Below the pieces are notes generated by a model. That model searched no databases, was not told the DNA's origin, and saw only the letters and a program-made list of their open reading frames with translations. From Rhizobium sp. LC145 (GTDB lineage: Bacteria > Pseudomonadota > Alphaproteobacteria > Rhizobiales > Rhizobiaceae), in the NCBI RefSeq assembly GCF_001005825.1, contig NZ_LBHV01000011.1, positions 1 through 64,000 on the forward strand: 64,000 bases of DNA, read 5' to 3'. The translations under genes were made by a program, and so were the position numbers. Each line of letters opens with the position of its first letter. The first letter of the stretch is position 1. This document shows, piece by piece, positions 24,118 to 32,174 of the stretch.

Positions 24118-25035
24118 TTATACGAGGCCGAACATGCCGCTCTTAGAAAAGGCCTCGCGCAGATAATCCGCGAAGGCCTGAACCGCCGGCCGTGGTCCAT
24201 GGCGCGTCAGACGTAGAAAGGTGACGGTGGCAGGCGGAAGCGGTTCGGAGATCGGCAGGAGAGCGATCCTGCTCCCGTCATAGCCGATCGTCGTGCGGGG
24301 CAGAACGTTATGCAGCGAATAGCCCTGCCCATGGCCGACAAGACCGCGGATAAGCTCGGAAGAGCGCGTCCTGAACGCAACCTGTGGCTCCAGCCCGCAA
24401 GCGGCGAACAGGGAGAAGAAATAATCGCGCGAATGCGGCAGGTCGAGCAGGATGAACGGCTCGCTCGCCAGCTCCGCAAGACTGACTTCGTCGCGGCCGG
24501 CAAGCGGATGGCTGGCGGAGACCAGGGCATAGGGCGGCAGGTCGGCCAGTTTTTCGCCGGTGATCTCGTCGGGCACGGCAAAATGATAGGACAGCGCCAG
24601 TTCCGTACGGCCCGAGATAAGGTGGCCGATCATCTCCTGCTGGTCGCCTTCCTCGAGCTTCACCGAAATGCCGGGATAGCGCTGCGCAAAGCCGGACAGG
24701 AGCGCCGGCATGAACCGGATGGCCAGGGTCGGGAAACTGCCGACGACGATTTCGCCCCGCAATGCATCGCCGAGCGCTTGTGCGCTGTTGGCGAAGTCGC
24801 GTGCATGGTTGAGCAGCAGCCGTGCGTCGTTGACGTATCGTTGCCCGGCCGCCGACAGGGTGACCCCGCGGGCGTGATGGCGGACGAATATCTGGATGCC
24901 GAGCTGCGCTTCCACCTGCGCAAGCGCCGTGGATATGGACGGCTGCGACACGTTCAGTCTTCGGGCCGCTTCGGTGACGCTGCCGCAGTCGGCGGTTTCC
25001 ACCACGTAACGCAGGACACGAAGGGACAAGTTCAT
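24118..25035 (-). CDS. LysR-family transcriptional regulator
   Basis: 305 residues. N-terminal helix-turn-helix (LRVLRYVVETADCGSVTEAARRLNVSQPSISTALAQVEAQLGIQIF), then a periplasmic-binding-type effector domain (GEIVVGSFPTLAIRFMPALLSGFAQRYPGISVKLEEGDQQEMIGHLI). Divergent from the ABC transporter (start 25378) and convergent with the AroQ/GhrA pair, so it probably controls the transporter and possibly its own gene. A 340-base intergenic region lies between it and the transporter. An effector cannot be inferred. Confidence 0.95.
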   Translation of the reverse strand: MNLSLRVLRYVVETADCGSVTEAARRLNVSQPSISTALAQVEAQLGIQIFVRHHARGVTLSAAGQRYVNDARLLLNHARDFANSAQALGDALRGEIVVGSFPTLAIRFMPALLSGFAQRYPGISVKLEEGDQQEMIGHLISGRTELALSYHFAVPDEITGEKLADLPPYALVSASHPLAGRDEVSLAELASEPFILLDLPHSRDYFFSLFAACGLEPQVAFRTRSSELIRGLVGHGQGYSLHNVLPRTTIGYDGSRIALLPISEPLPPATVTFLRLTRHGPRPAVQAFADYLREAFSKSGMFGLV

Positions 25036-25377
25036 AGGTGTAGCCTATTCAACCCAGAAGATAATAATATTTTCCGGATGCTAAGAGGTGCACCATCATC
25101 CGTCCAGCTTATTTTTAAAGCAAAATGTTAGACGCACTTGGAAATGGTTACAAAATGGGCGTTTGTGACGACTTAGAGGATAGGCACCGCAGCAGACCCG
25201 CCAACGCAGGGATGGCCTGCCCGCATCACAGCTATCTACGCCGTCAGCTTGATTGCGGAAGTTTCAGCCGCGTGAGGCGGAAAGAGGAGGAATTGCGCAT
25301 CGCCGACGGGAGGAGCGGCGAAGCGCGAAGGATATGCACGGAAACTCGACCTTCATCAAAGAAAACAAGGGAACAGC
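25036..25377. other. Divergent regulatory region between LysR and the ABC transporter
   Basis: About 340 bases. AT-rich near 25060-25130 (ATAATAATATTTT). No supported gene. Expected to hold the LysR target site and both promoters; a specific T-N11-A box cannot be picked with confidence. Confidence 0.4.
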
Positions 25378-26421
25378 ATGTATCGCACATCCGTATTGAT
25401 GGCCGGAGTGATTTCGGTCCTGACACTTCTTTCTCAGACCGGCGCCGCCCATGCCCGGGAAAAACTGGTCGTCAGCACCTGGGGCGGCAGCTTCCGTGAC
25501 CTGATCGACCAGGCGATCGGCCAGAAGTTCACCGAGGAAACCGGCGTCGCGGTCGAATATGTCACCGGCGGCACGATGGACCGTCTCAATCAGGCCAAGC
25601 TCGCCGGCGGCACGCCGGAAAGCGACATCACCTTCACCACCGCGCATGTCGGCTGGCTCTATGCCAATGACGGTCTGTTCGAGACGCTCGATCTCTCCAA
25701 GGTGCCGAATGCGTCGCATCTGGTGGAGCAGGCGAAGATCAGCCCCTACCATATCGGTGCCTGGGCCTATGTCTACACGATCGGCTACCTGCCGGATCAA
25801 TTGCCCGAGGGCGTAAAGTTCGACAGCTGGGAGGGTCTGTGGGACCCTGCCCTCAAGGGCATGGTTGCCTCGCCTGATTTCGATCCGAGCCACGTGATCG
25901 CGGTTTCCGCGAAACTGGAAGGCAGCGATGCGGCCGGATGGGAGAAAGGCCAGGAAAAACTCAAGGCGCTGAAGCCGAACTACAAGGCCTTCTACACCAA
26001 CGACGCCAACAGCCAGCAGCTTTTCGCGACCGGCGAAACGCCGGTGCAGGTGATCCTGTCGATGAACGCCTATTACATGCGCGACCAGGGCGTGCCGGTA
26101 GAGATCGTCATTCCCAAGGAAGGCGGCGTGCTCGGTGTGGATACTATGGGCATCATGAAGGGGACCGCCAAAAGCGAGCTGGCCTACAAATTCATGAACA
26201 TCGCGCTCGATCCGGCGGTGCAGGCCAAGATCGCCGAGCTCAAGAAGGGCAGCCCGGTCATCGATAATGCCTCCTTGAGCGCCGAGACCGCCGCCCTTCC
26301 CGGCATCTTCACCACCGCCGACCAGTGGGCAAGCCAGACACTGATCATCGACCATAAGCTGCGCGCGGAAAAGACCGCCGAATGGCGCAAGTGGTTCGCG
26401 GAAAACATGATCGGCCAGTAA
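25378..26421 (+). CDS. ABC transporter periplasmic substrate-binding protein, PotD/spermidine-putrescine type
   Basis: 347 residues; signal peptide to about residue 25 (LLSQTGAAHA). The mature protein starts REKLVVSTWGGSFRDLIDQAIGQKFTEETGVAVEYVTGGT, the usual start of the family-1 binding proteins for polyamines and related cationic or opine compounds. Typical length. First gene of an operon with two permeases and an ATPase; a 14-bp hairpin separates it from the first permease. Ligand not determinable from sequence. Confidence 0.92.
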   Translation: MYRTSVLMAGVISVLTLLSQTGAAHAREKLVVSTWGGSFRDLIDQAIGQKFTEETGVAVEYVTGGTMDRLNQAKLAGGTPESDITFTTAHVGWLYANDGLFETLDLSKVPNASHLVEQAKISPYHIGAWAYVYTIGYLPDQLPEGVKFDSWEGLWDPALKGMVASPDFDPSHVIAVSAKLEGSDAAGWEKGQEKLKALKPNYKAFYTNDANSQQLFATGETPVQVILSMNAYYMRDQGVPVEIVIPKEGGVLGVDTMGIMKGTAKSELAYKFMNIALDPAVQAKIAELKKGSPVIDNASLSAETAALPGIFTTADQWASQTLIIDHKLRAEKTAEWRKWFAENMIGQ

Positions 26422-26438
26422 CGCACGCATGAGGCGCC

Positions 26439-26476
26439 CGGCATCGCCCGCCCGTTCGAAACGGCGGGCGATGCCG
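26439..26476 (+). other. Long stem-loop between binding-protein gene and first permease
   Basis: Perfect 14-bp stem CGGCATCGCCCGCC / GGCGGGCGATGCCG with a 10-base loop. It lies 17 bases after the binding-protein stop and 17 bases before the permease ATG, and has no U-tract. Such structures commonly protect the upstream mRNA and reduce expression of the downstream membrane genes. Confidence 0.7.
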
Positions 26477-26493
26477 CGAGTGAGGGATATCAT

Positions 26494-27345
26494 ATGAAGC
26501 AACGGCCATTCCTGGGCTGGTTCGTTTCGCCCGCCGTCCTTGTGGCGCTCGGGCTGACTGCTGCCATGGCAGCCATCCTGCAATACAGCGTGCGCGCCTA
26601 TGTGCCGGGCTCGCTCGATGTAGGCGGGTTGACGCTCGAAAATTTCACGGCGCTGCTGCGCCCCCTTTATGCCTGGGCTTTCTGGGGAACCATCCTTCTT
26701 TGCCTGCTGACGGCGACCTTCACGCTGATCCTCGCCTATCCGGTCGCCTATGCGCTGGTGCGCGTCAGAAGCAAGGCGCTGAAATCCTTTATCCTGATCG
26801 CCTCTGTGACGCCGCTTTTCCTGGGCGAGGTGGTGCGCACCTATTCCTGGATGATCGTGCTCGGAAACAACGGCTTCATTAATAGCGTCCTGAAGTCGCT
26901 CGGCATTATCGACCGTCCGCTGCAGATGATGTTCACGACGCCGGGCGTCGTGGCCGCGCTTGTGCATGTAACGATGCCGATCATGGTCATCATGCTGGCT
27001 GCGGGCCTTTCCCATATCGACAGGAACTACGAGAAGGCGGCAGAAAGCCTCGGCGCCGGTCCGATCCGCCGTTTCATGACGGTGACCCTGCCGCTGTCCA
27101 TGCCCGGTATCGTCGCCGGTTTCTCGACCGCCTTCGCCTGGACCTTCAGTGCGTTCGCAACCCCGCAGTTGATCGGCGGCGGCAAGGTCAACACCGTGTC
27201 GACCCTCGTTTACCAGCTGGGCTTCGCCTCCTTCAACTTTCCGTTTGCCGCAAGCCTGTCCCTCGCCGGTCTCGTGATGACCTTTGCGGTCATCGCCCTG
27301 ATGAAACGGGCAATGCGCCCGGTCGAACGCCTGGGAGAACAGTGA
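26494..27345 (+). CDS. ABC transporter permease, PotB type
   Basis: 283 residues with about six membrane helices and the EAA loop YEKAAESLGAGPIRRFMTVTLPLSMPGIVAGF near residue 180-210. It pairs with the second permease to form the channel of the polyamine/opine-type importer. Two bases separate it from the next gene. Confidence 0.92.
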   Translation: MKQRPFLGWFVSPAVLVALGLTAAMAAILQYSVRAYVPGSLDVGGLTLENFTALLRPLYAWAFWGTILLCLLTATFTLILAYPVAYALVRVRSKALKSFILIASVTPLFLGEVVRTYSWMIVLGNNGFINSVLKSLGIIDRPLQMMFTTPGVVAALVHVTMPIMVIMLAAGLSHIDRNYEKAAESLGAGPIRRFMTVTLPLSMPGIVAGFSTAFAWTFSAFATPQLIGGGKVNTVSTLVYQLGFASFNFPFAASLSLAGLVMTFAVIALMKRAMRPVERLGEQ

Positions 27346-27346
27346 G

Positions 27347-28162
27347 ATGTCGTTTCCGATGCGCAAATCTCCGCTCGCGCTGGCGGGAATACTGCTGGTG
27401 GCGGTCATTCTCGGCTTTGTCATGCTGCCGGCGATCGTCGTCACCATCACCGCCTTCAACGACAAGGCCATTCTGGCGTTTCCGCCGCAATCCTACTCCT
27501 GGCGCTGGTTTGCCCGCGCGCTCAGCTATGACGATTTCCGAAAGGGCTTCTGGAACGGGCTGATCGTCACCGCATGGGCATCCACGATCGCGCTGATCGT
27601 TGGCAGCGGCTTCGCGCTTGCCCTCCACCGCTACACGTTCTCGCTCAAATCGACGCTCGAGGCGCTGCTCCTGTCACCACTGGTCATTCCGCATTTCACC
27701 ATCGGGCTGGGCCTGCTGATCCTGTCGGCTCAGTTGACGGTCGGCCGCGGCTTTCCACTGGTGGTTCTGGCGCATGTCATCCTCGTTCTGCCCTTCGTGC
27801 TGCGCAGCGTCTTCATCTCGCTGCAGAATCTTGACGGGCGGCTGGAACTGGCGGCCAGCAGTCTCGGCGCCACGCCTCGCCGCGTTCTCTTCACCGTCAC
27901 CTTGCCGCTGCTTGTGCCGGGGCTGGTCAGCGGCTGGCTGTTTGCCGCGATCCTGTCCTTCAACGAGTTCACCGCCACGCTCTTCGTCTCCAACCAGACA
28001 ACCCAGACCCTGCCGGTCGCCATGTACAATTACGTCCGCGAATATGCCGACCCGACGCTTGCCGCTCTTTCGGTGATCTACATCGTCGTCACGGCCCTGC
28101 TGCTGACCCTCGCAAACCTGTTCTTCGGTCTTGGAAAAATCCTCAATGTTGACGCGCACTGA
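27347..28162 (+). CDS. ABC transporter permease, PotC type
   Basis: 271 residues with six hydrophobic segments and the EAA motif LELAASSLGATPRRVLFTVTLPLLVPGLVSGW. Second channel subunit. Its last 17 bases overlap the ATPase gene start (28146), so the two are translationally coupled. Confidence 0.92.
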   Translation: MSFPMRKSPLALAGILLVAVILGFVMLPAIVVTITAFNDKAILAFPPQSYSWRWFARALSYDDFRKGFWNGLIVTAWASTIALIVGSGFALALHRYTFSLKSTLEALLLSPLVIPHFTIGLGLLILSAQLTVGRGFPLVVLAHVILVLPFVLRSVFISLQNLDGRLELAASSLGATPRRVLFTVTLPLLVPGLVSGWLFAAILSFNEFTATLFVSNQTTQTLPVAMYNYVREYADPTLAALSVIYIVVTALLLTLANLFFGLGKILNVDAH

Positions 28163-29291
28163 TATTGCCACCCCCGCTCCATCACTCTCCACAGCAAAGC
28201 CTGTGGTCCAGCTGGACGGCGTCACCAAACGGTTCGGCGATGCGATCGCGCTGCACGAGGCATGGTTGAAAATCGCTCCCGGCGAATGCATGACCCTGCT
28301 CGGCCCCTCCGGCTGCGGCAAGACCACGCTTCTCAACCTGATTGCCGGATTTCTCGACGCCGATGGCGGCGAGATCTTCATCGATGGCGCCCTGGTGACC
28401 GAGACGCCAGCCCATAAGCGTGAGATCGGCATCGTCTTCCAGAACTACGCGCTCTTTCCGCATATGACGGTGGCCAACAACATCGCCTACGGCCTGAAGA
28501 CGCGGGGCGTCGAGGCTGGCGAAATCAAAAGGCGCGTCGACGAGGCACTCGCCCTCGTCAAACTTAACGGTTTCGGCGACCGCAAGCCCCGGCAGCTTTC
28601 GGGCGGCCAGCAGCAACGGGTGGCGCTTGCGCGCGCGCTGGTGATCCGCCCAAAAGTGCTGCTGCTCGACGAACCCTTTTCGGCGCTCGACAAGAACCTG
28701 CGCGCCTCCATGCAGATCGAGCTGAAGGAAATCCAGCAGCGCCTCGGCGTCACCACCGTTTTCGTTACGCACGATCAAGGTGAAGCGCTCTCAATGTCGG
28801 ACCGGATCGCCGTCATGTCGGCCGGGCGCATCCGCCAGATCGCTGCACCGCAGGATATCTATTGCCGGCCGCAGGACCGTTTCGTCGCCTCCTTCATCGG
28901 TGACGCCAGCGTGCTCTCGGGAAAACTATTGGCGGTGACCGACGCCGTGGCACAGGTTGCGGTCGGATCGCTGTCGGTGGAGGTGCCGGCAGCCTCCCTG
29001 GCCGGGCTCGCCGCCGGGGCGGATGTCGACCTGTTCGTCAGGCCCGAACATCTGGTGCCGGTCGACGGGGATGGGGATGCGACCGCCCCGAGCCTTGCCG
29101 GCACCGTCAGGACCCAGGTTTTCCAGGGCGGTCACGTCGATCTGTACATCGATTTGGGCGACCATGCGGCGCAGCCCGTGCTGCTCAGGTCGTCCGCCGC
29201 CCTCGCACCTTCGAAATGGAAGGCGGGCGATGTCGTTCGCGTTCGGCCAATCTCGGCGGATCTGGTCGCCTTTCCGAAGCAGGACGACTGA
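28146..29291 (+). CDS. ABC transporter ATP-binding protein, PotA type
   Basis: 381 residues from ATG 28146 (LTRTDIATPAPS); an upstream TTG at 28131 would add five residues. Walker A GPSGCGKTT, signature LSGGQQQRVALARAL, Walker B VLLLDEPFSALD and the switch His in VFVTHDQGEALSMSD. The C-terminal TOBE-like domain (about 280-375) is the regulatory part of PotA/MalK-type ATPases. It powers the importer encoded immediately upstream. A hairpin overlaps its stop codon. Confidence 0.95.
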   Translation: MLTRTDIATPAPSLSTAKPVVQLDGVTKRFGDAIALHEAWLKIAPGECMTLLGPSGCGKTTLLNLIAGFLDADGGEIFIDGALVTETPAHKREIGIVFQNYALFPHMTVANNIAYGLKTRGVEAGEIKRRVDEALALVKLNGFGDRKPRQLSGGQQQRVALARALVIRPKVLLLDEPFSALDKNLRASMQIELKEIQQRLGVTTVFVTHDQGEALSMSDRIAVMSAGRIRQIAAPQDIYCRPQDRFVASFIGDASVLSGKLLAVTDAVAQVAVGSLSVEVPAASLAGLAAGADVDLFVRPEHLVPVDGDGDATAPSLAGTVRTQVFQGGHVDLYIDLGDHAAQPVLLRSSAALAPSKWKAGDVVRVRPISADLVAFPKQDD

Positions 29292-29309
29292 CGCCGCATT
29301 TTGGCGTCA
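29289..29309 (+). terminator. Hairpin at the end of the ABC operon
   Basis: Perfect 7-bp stem TGACGCC / GGCGTCA around GCATTTT, overlapping the stop codon. There is no U-run, so it may be an mRNA end-protecting hairpin or a Rho-type site. Confidence 0.4.
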
Positions 29310-29812
29310 AGACGACATGCGTTCTGACGCCGCCAGTGTCTTCGGAAAACATTTCCCCGAATTGATCGGTGGCCTTGCGTGGTAAAAACCATGCGCGTCA
29401 CAACGCCGTTCCACGGAGGCGGCGGCGCGACCCCAGCAGGGCTGCCAATTCTCCGATTCTGACCGCAGCAACGTCAACCTTCCTCGACTTGCCGGGTCAC
29501 AAACGTTGCGCTGCCGCCATGCGCTTCCCTCGCCGGAGGACCGAATTTGGGCAGCGAAGAATGACCTCACCTGCGCCCAGAAACGGGATTATGACATTCC
29601 CAAATATCAACCGTTCCGCCACTGAAAACCGTATAGTCAAATAGCACCGGGCTGTGCACCGAACAGCCAAAAGCTATTCAATTTCGGATTCGAGATAGCC
29701 ATGGACTATGTGATGAATTGACGTGCAATATAGGCTCCAATTATTCGGCAAATGAACAAAAAATATACAAATTAAAGCGACGCAATGCCTACTATATAGC
29801 CGCTTAGCCCCT
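29310..29812. other. Intergenic region between ABC and TRAP operons
   Basis: About 500 bases with no supported gene. The last 170 bases are distinctly AT-rich (ATATAGG, AAAATATACAAATTAAAG, ACTATATAG), unlike the neighbours, as expected for a strong promoter region ahead of the TRAP operon. Confidence 0.5.
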
Positions 29813-29830
29813 TGAATATTTTGCTATTCA
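29813..29830. promoter_or_regulatory. Operator-like inverted repeat upstream of the TRAP operon
   Basis: Perfect inverted repeat TGAATA-N6-TATTCA, ending 42 bases before the dctP ATG. A second palindrome, GAATATTC, lies at 29835-29842. The spacing suits a dimeric regulator such as a GntR-type protein; no such gene is adjacent, the nearest regulator being the LysR at 38033. Confidence 0.45.
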
Positions 29831-29872
29831 TCAGGAATATTCGATCACCAACAATAAAAGAGGGTGATCAGA

Positions 29873-30856
29873 ATGTCCGTGATGAAGAAGATAGGCTTTG
29901 CTTTCAGCCTCGCAGCTAGCGTCCTTTCGGCTGATCTGGCGGCAGCTCAGACGAAGATGCGGCTGGCGGTGGAGACCACCAGCGGTGATCCGACCAATGT
30001 GATGTTGGCCGCTTTCCGGGATGAACTTAAGAACTCGACCGGCGATGCCTTTTCGATCGAATTCTCCGATGGCGGCTCGCTTGGAGACGAGAATGCGCTG
30101 GCGGAGCTTATCCGCGCCGGCGTGGTGGAAGTCATTCCGCTCGGCTCGGATGGCGTTGCCGCACTCGACTCGAAATTCTCGATCTTCGATACGCCCTTCC
30201 TGTTTTCCGGCAAAGAACAGGCGCGTGCAATGCTCGACGGCGAACTCGGGCAGATCATGGCCGCCTCCCTGAAGGAAAAGGCCAATCTCGAGGTTCTGGC
30301 CTTCGGCGAGCTTGGCGTACGCGTCATCAGCAATTCCAAGCGCGCGATCAATACACCGGCAGATCTCGGCGGCCTGAAGATCCGCACCCCGAACAGCCCG
30401 ACACGTATCATGGCCTTCCAGACGCTCGGCGCGGCGCCCACGACGCTCGCCCTCGGTGACGTCTATATGGGCCTGAAGCAGGGCGTTATCGATGGGCAAG
30501 AGAACCCGCTTTCGGTAATCAAGGAATTCTCCCTGTTCGAGACCCAGCCCCACATTTCGTTGACCAACCACATCTACACGCCGATCACGCTGGTCATGAA
30601 CGGCGCAGCCTTCGATGCGCTTTCGGACGATCTCAAAGCCAAGGTCAAAGCCGCCGCCATGGTCGGCGTCGAGAAGACCCGTGTCCTTTCGGATGAAAGC
30701 GACGCAAACCTTGTTGCAGAATTCGAAAAAGCCGGCGTGACGATCACCAAGCCGGATATCGCCGCCTTCCAGTCTGCCGCAGCTCCGGTTCGCACCAAGA
30801 TCGCGGAAGTCGTCACCCCTGAGTTCATGACCAAGGTCGAGGAGACCCTCCGTTGA
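29873..30856 (+). CDS. TRAP transporter periplasmic substrate-binding protein (DctP family)
   Basis: Start ATG 29873 (SVMKKIGFAFSLAASVLSADLAAAQ) is preferred over GTG 29864 because AGAGGG sits upstream. 327 residues with signal peptide. TRAP family features: LRLAVETTSGDPTN start, VRVISNSKRAINTPADLGGLKIRTPNSPTRIMAFQTLGAAPTTLALGDVYMGLKQGVIDGQENPLSVI (the conserved Arg binding the ligand carboxylate lies in GLKIRTP). It binds an organic acid in the periplasm and hands it to DctQM. Stop overlaps the next start. Confidence 0.95.
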   Translation: MSVMKKIGFAFSLAASVLSADLAAAQTKMRLAVETTSGDPTNVMLAAFRDELKNSTGDAFSIEFSDGGSLGDENALAELIRAGVVEVIPLGSDGVAALDSKFSIFDTPFLFSGKEQARAMLDGELGQIMAASLKEKANLEVLAFGELGVRVISNSKRAINTPADLGGLKIRTPNSPTRIMAFQTLGAAPTTLALGDVYMGLKQGVIDGQENPLSVIKEFSLFETQPHISLTNHIYTPITLVMNGAAFDALSDDLKAKVKAAAMVGVEKTRVLSDESDANLVAEFEKAGVTITKPDIAAFQSAAAPVRTKIAEVVTPEFMTKVEETLR

Positions 30857-31659
30857 CCGTCGCAGCATCCCAGGCTCCGGCGAAAGCCGAAGCCTACCCG
30901 CGCTTTCGCTATGACGGCTCGGGCAACCTGGCGCGCATCGGCCTCATCTATATTGCCTCCAGTGTGGTAATGGAGGAAGAGATGTGGGCGATGTCGGCAG
31001 AAGGCGTCTCGACCCATACGGCTCGCATCAAGCTGCCGAAAGTGACGGTTCAGGGCATCGAGGAGATGATGGGCGCGCCGGAACTCGAAACCGCAGCACG
31101 TATGGCCGGCGCCGCTCCAATCGATGTCCTGTTGTTCGGCGGAACCAGCGCCTCGTTCCTGCACGGCACGGCCTATGACAGGGCCCTGATCGAGAAGATC
31201 AGGCAATGGGTGCCGGGCCCCAAGGTGACGACGGCATCGACTGCGACGCTGGCGGCGCTGAAGAAGGTAAAGGCCGGCAAGGTGGCGCTTGCCACGCCTT
31301 ATCTGCCGGAAATCCATGAGCGGGCCATTCGCTTCCTGGAGGAGAACGGTCACGCCGTCGTCAAGAGCGGCCATCTCGGCATCTCGGACGACCATGCGCT
31401 GGCGGAGGTCACGATTGAAGAAGTCTACGACCATGTCCTTTCCGTCGATCATCCCGATGCCAGCGCGATCTTCGTCTCCTGCACCAACTTCCGCACCGTC
31501 GGCGCGATCGAAGCGCTGGAAGAGCGTCTCGGCAAGCCGGTGATATCGGCAAACCAGGCGTCCTTCTGGCACTGCCTGGAGCTGGCCGGCGTTGCAGGCG
31601 CCCGCCCCGGTTACGGCCGCCTTTTCGACGGCAGCGTCTGCGAAGGAAGCGAACGATGA
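30853..31659 (+). CDS. Arylmalonate decarboxylase / maleate isomerase family enzyme
   Basis: 268 residues, start overlapping dctP (ATGA). Asp/Glu racemase superfamily: first half contains DVLLFGGTSASFLHG, second half ALATPYLPEIHERAIRFLEENG, IFVSCTNFRTVGAIEALEERLGKPVISANQASFWHCLELAG and RPGYGRLF. Racemases and maleate isomerases use two cysteines. Here the first position is Gly97 (GTS) and only Cys210 remains, the arrangement of arylmalonate decarboxylase (Gly74, Cys188 in the Bordetella enzyme). Placed inside a TRAP operon, it probably acts on the imported dicarboxylate-like acid. Decarboxylase versus isomerase is not settled by sequence. Confidence 0.85.
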   Translation: MTVAASQAPAKAEAYPRFRYDGSGNLARIGLIYIASSVVMEEEMWAMSAEGVSTHTARIKLPKVTVQGIEEMMGAPELETAARMAGAAPIDVLLFGGTSASFLHGTAYDRALIEKIRQWVPGPKVTTASTATLAALKKVKAGKVALATPYLPEIHERAIRFLEENGHAVVKSGHLGISDDHALAEVTIEEVYDHVLSVDHPDASAIFVSCTNFRTVGAIEALEERLGKPVISANQASFWHCLELAGVAGARPGYGRLFDGSVCEGSER

Positions 31660-32174
31660 CGGAAGCCCTCGCTCCGACACCCAGCGAGATCCTCAGCGAA
31701 GAGGTCAGGCGTCGCTCGAAACTCCGCAGCGCGTTCCAGTGGCTGGTCGAGACCGCCGCCATTGTGCTGCTCGTCTTCCTTGTCGGTCTCGTGCTCACCA
31801 ACTCGCTCGGACGTTATCTTTTCTCAAAGCCCCTGCCCTGGACCGAGGAAATCGTGACGGCGCTGCTGATGTGGCTTGGCGCACTTGGTATCACTATCGC
31901 TGCGCTCAAGAACGAACTCATCAGCTGCGCGATCTGGACGCGACGCCTGACCGGGACCTCCAAATACGCCCTTGCTATCTTCCAGTCGGTGTTTTCGATC
32001 GCGGTCGTGGCGGTCGTCGGCGTACTCGCCTGGCGTTACCTCGGCATTTTCGGTTCTGACCGGACACCGATCCTGGGCATATCGAAGGCCGTCGCCATCT
32101 CGGGCATTCTCGCCACCTGCGCGGGACTCGGCGTCGCTTTCGCCCTCAACATCATCGAAGGGAGGAAAGACTGA
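31656..32174 (+). CDS. TRAP transporter small membrane subunit (DctQ family)
   Basis: 172 residues with four transmembrane segments, the first VETAAIVLLVFLVGLVLTNSLGRYLF. The WTEEIV motif (PLPWTEEIVTALLMWLGALG) is the DctQ hallmark. It pairs with DctM. Overlaps the decarboxylase-like gene by four bases and dctM by one base. Confidence 0.95.
   Translation: MTEALAPTPSEILSEEVRRRSKLRSAFQWLVETAAIVLLVFLVGLVLTNSLGRYLFSKPLPWTEEIVTALLMWLGALGITIAALKNELISCAIWTRRLTGTSKYALAIFQSVFSIAVVAVVGVLAWRYLGIFGSDRTPILGISKAVAISGILATCAGLGVAFALNIIEGRKD

Noticed and set aside
25264..27471. Minus-strand frame of 735 codons
   Set aside because: It lies fully antisense to the ABC binding-protein and permease genes, has His/Arg/Asp-rich composition typical of shadow frames in GC-rich DNA, and no family resemblance.
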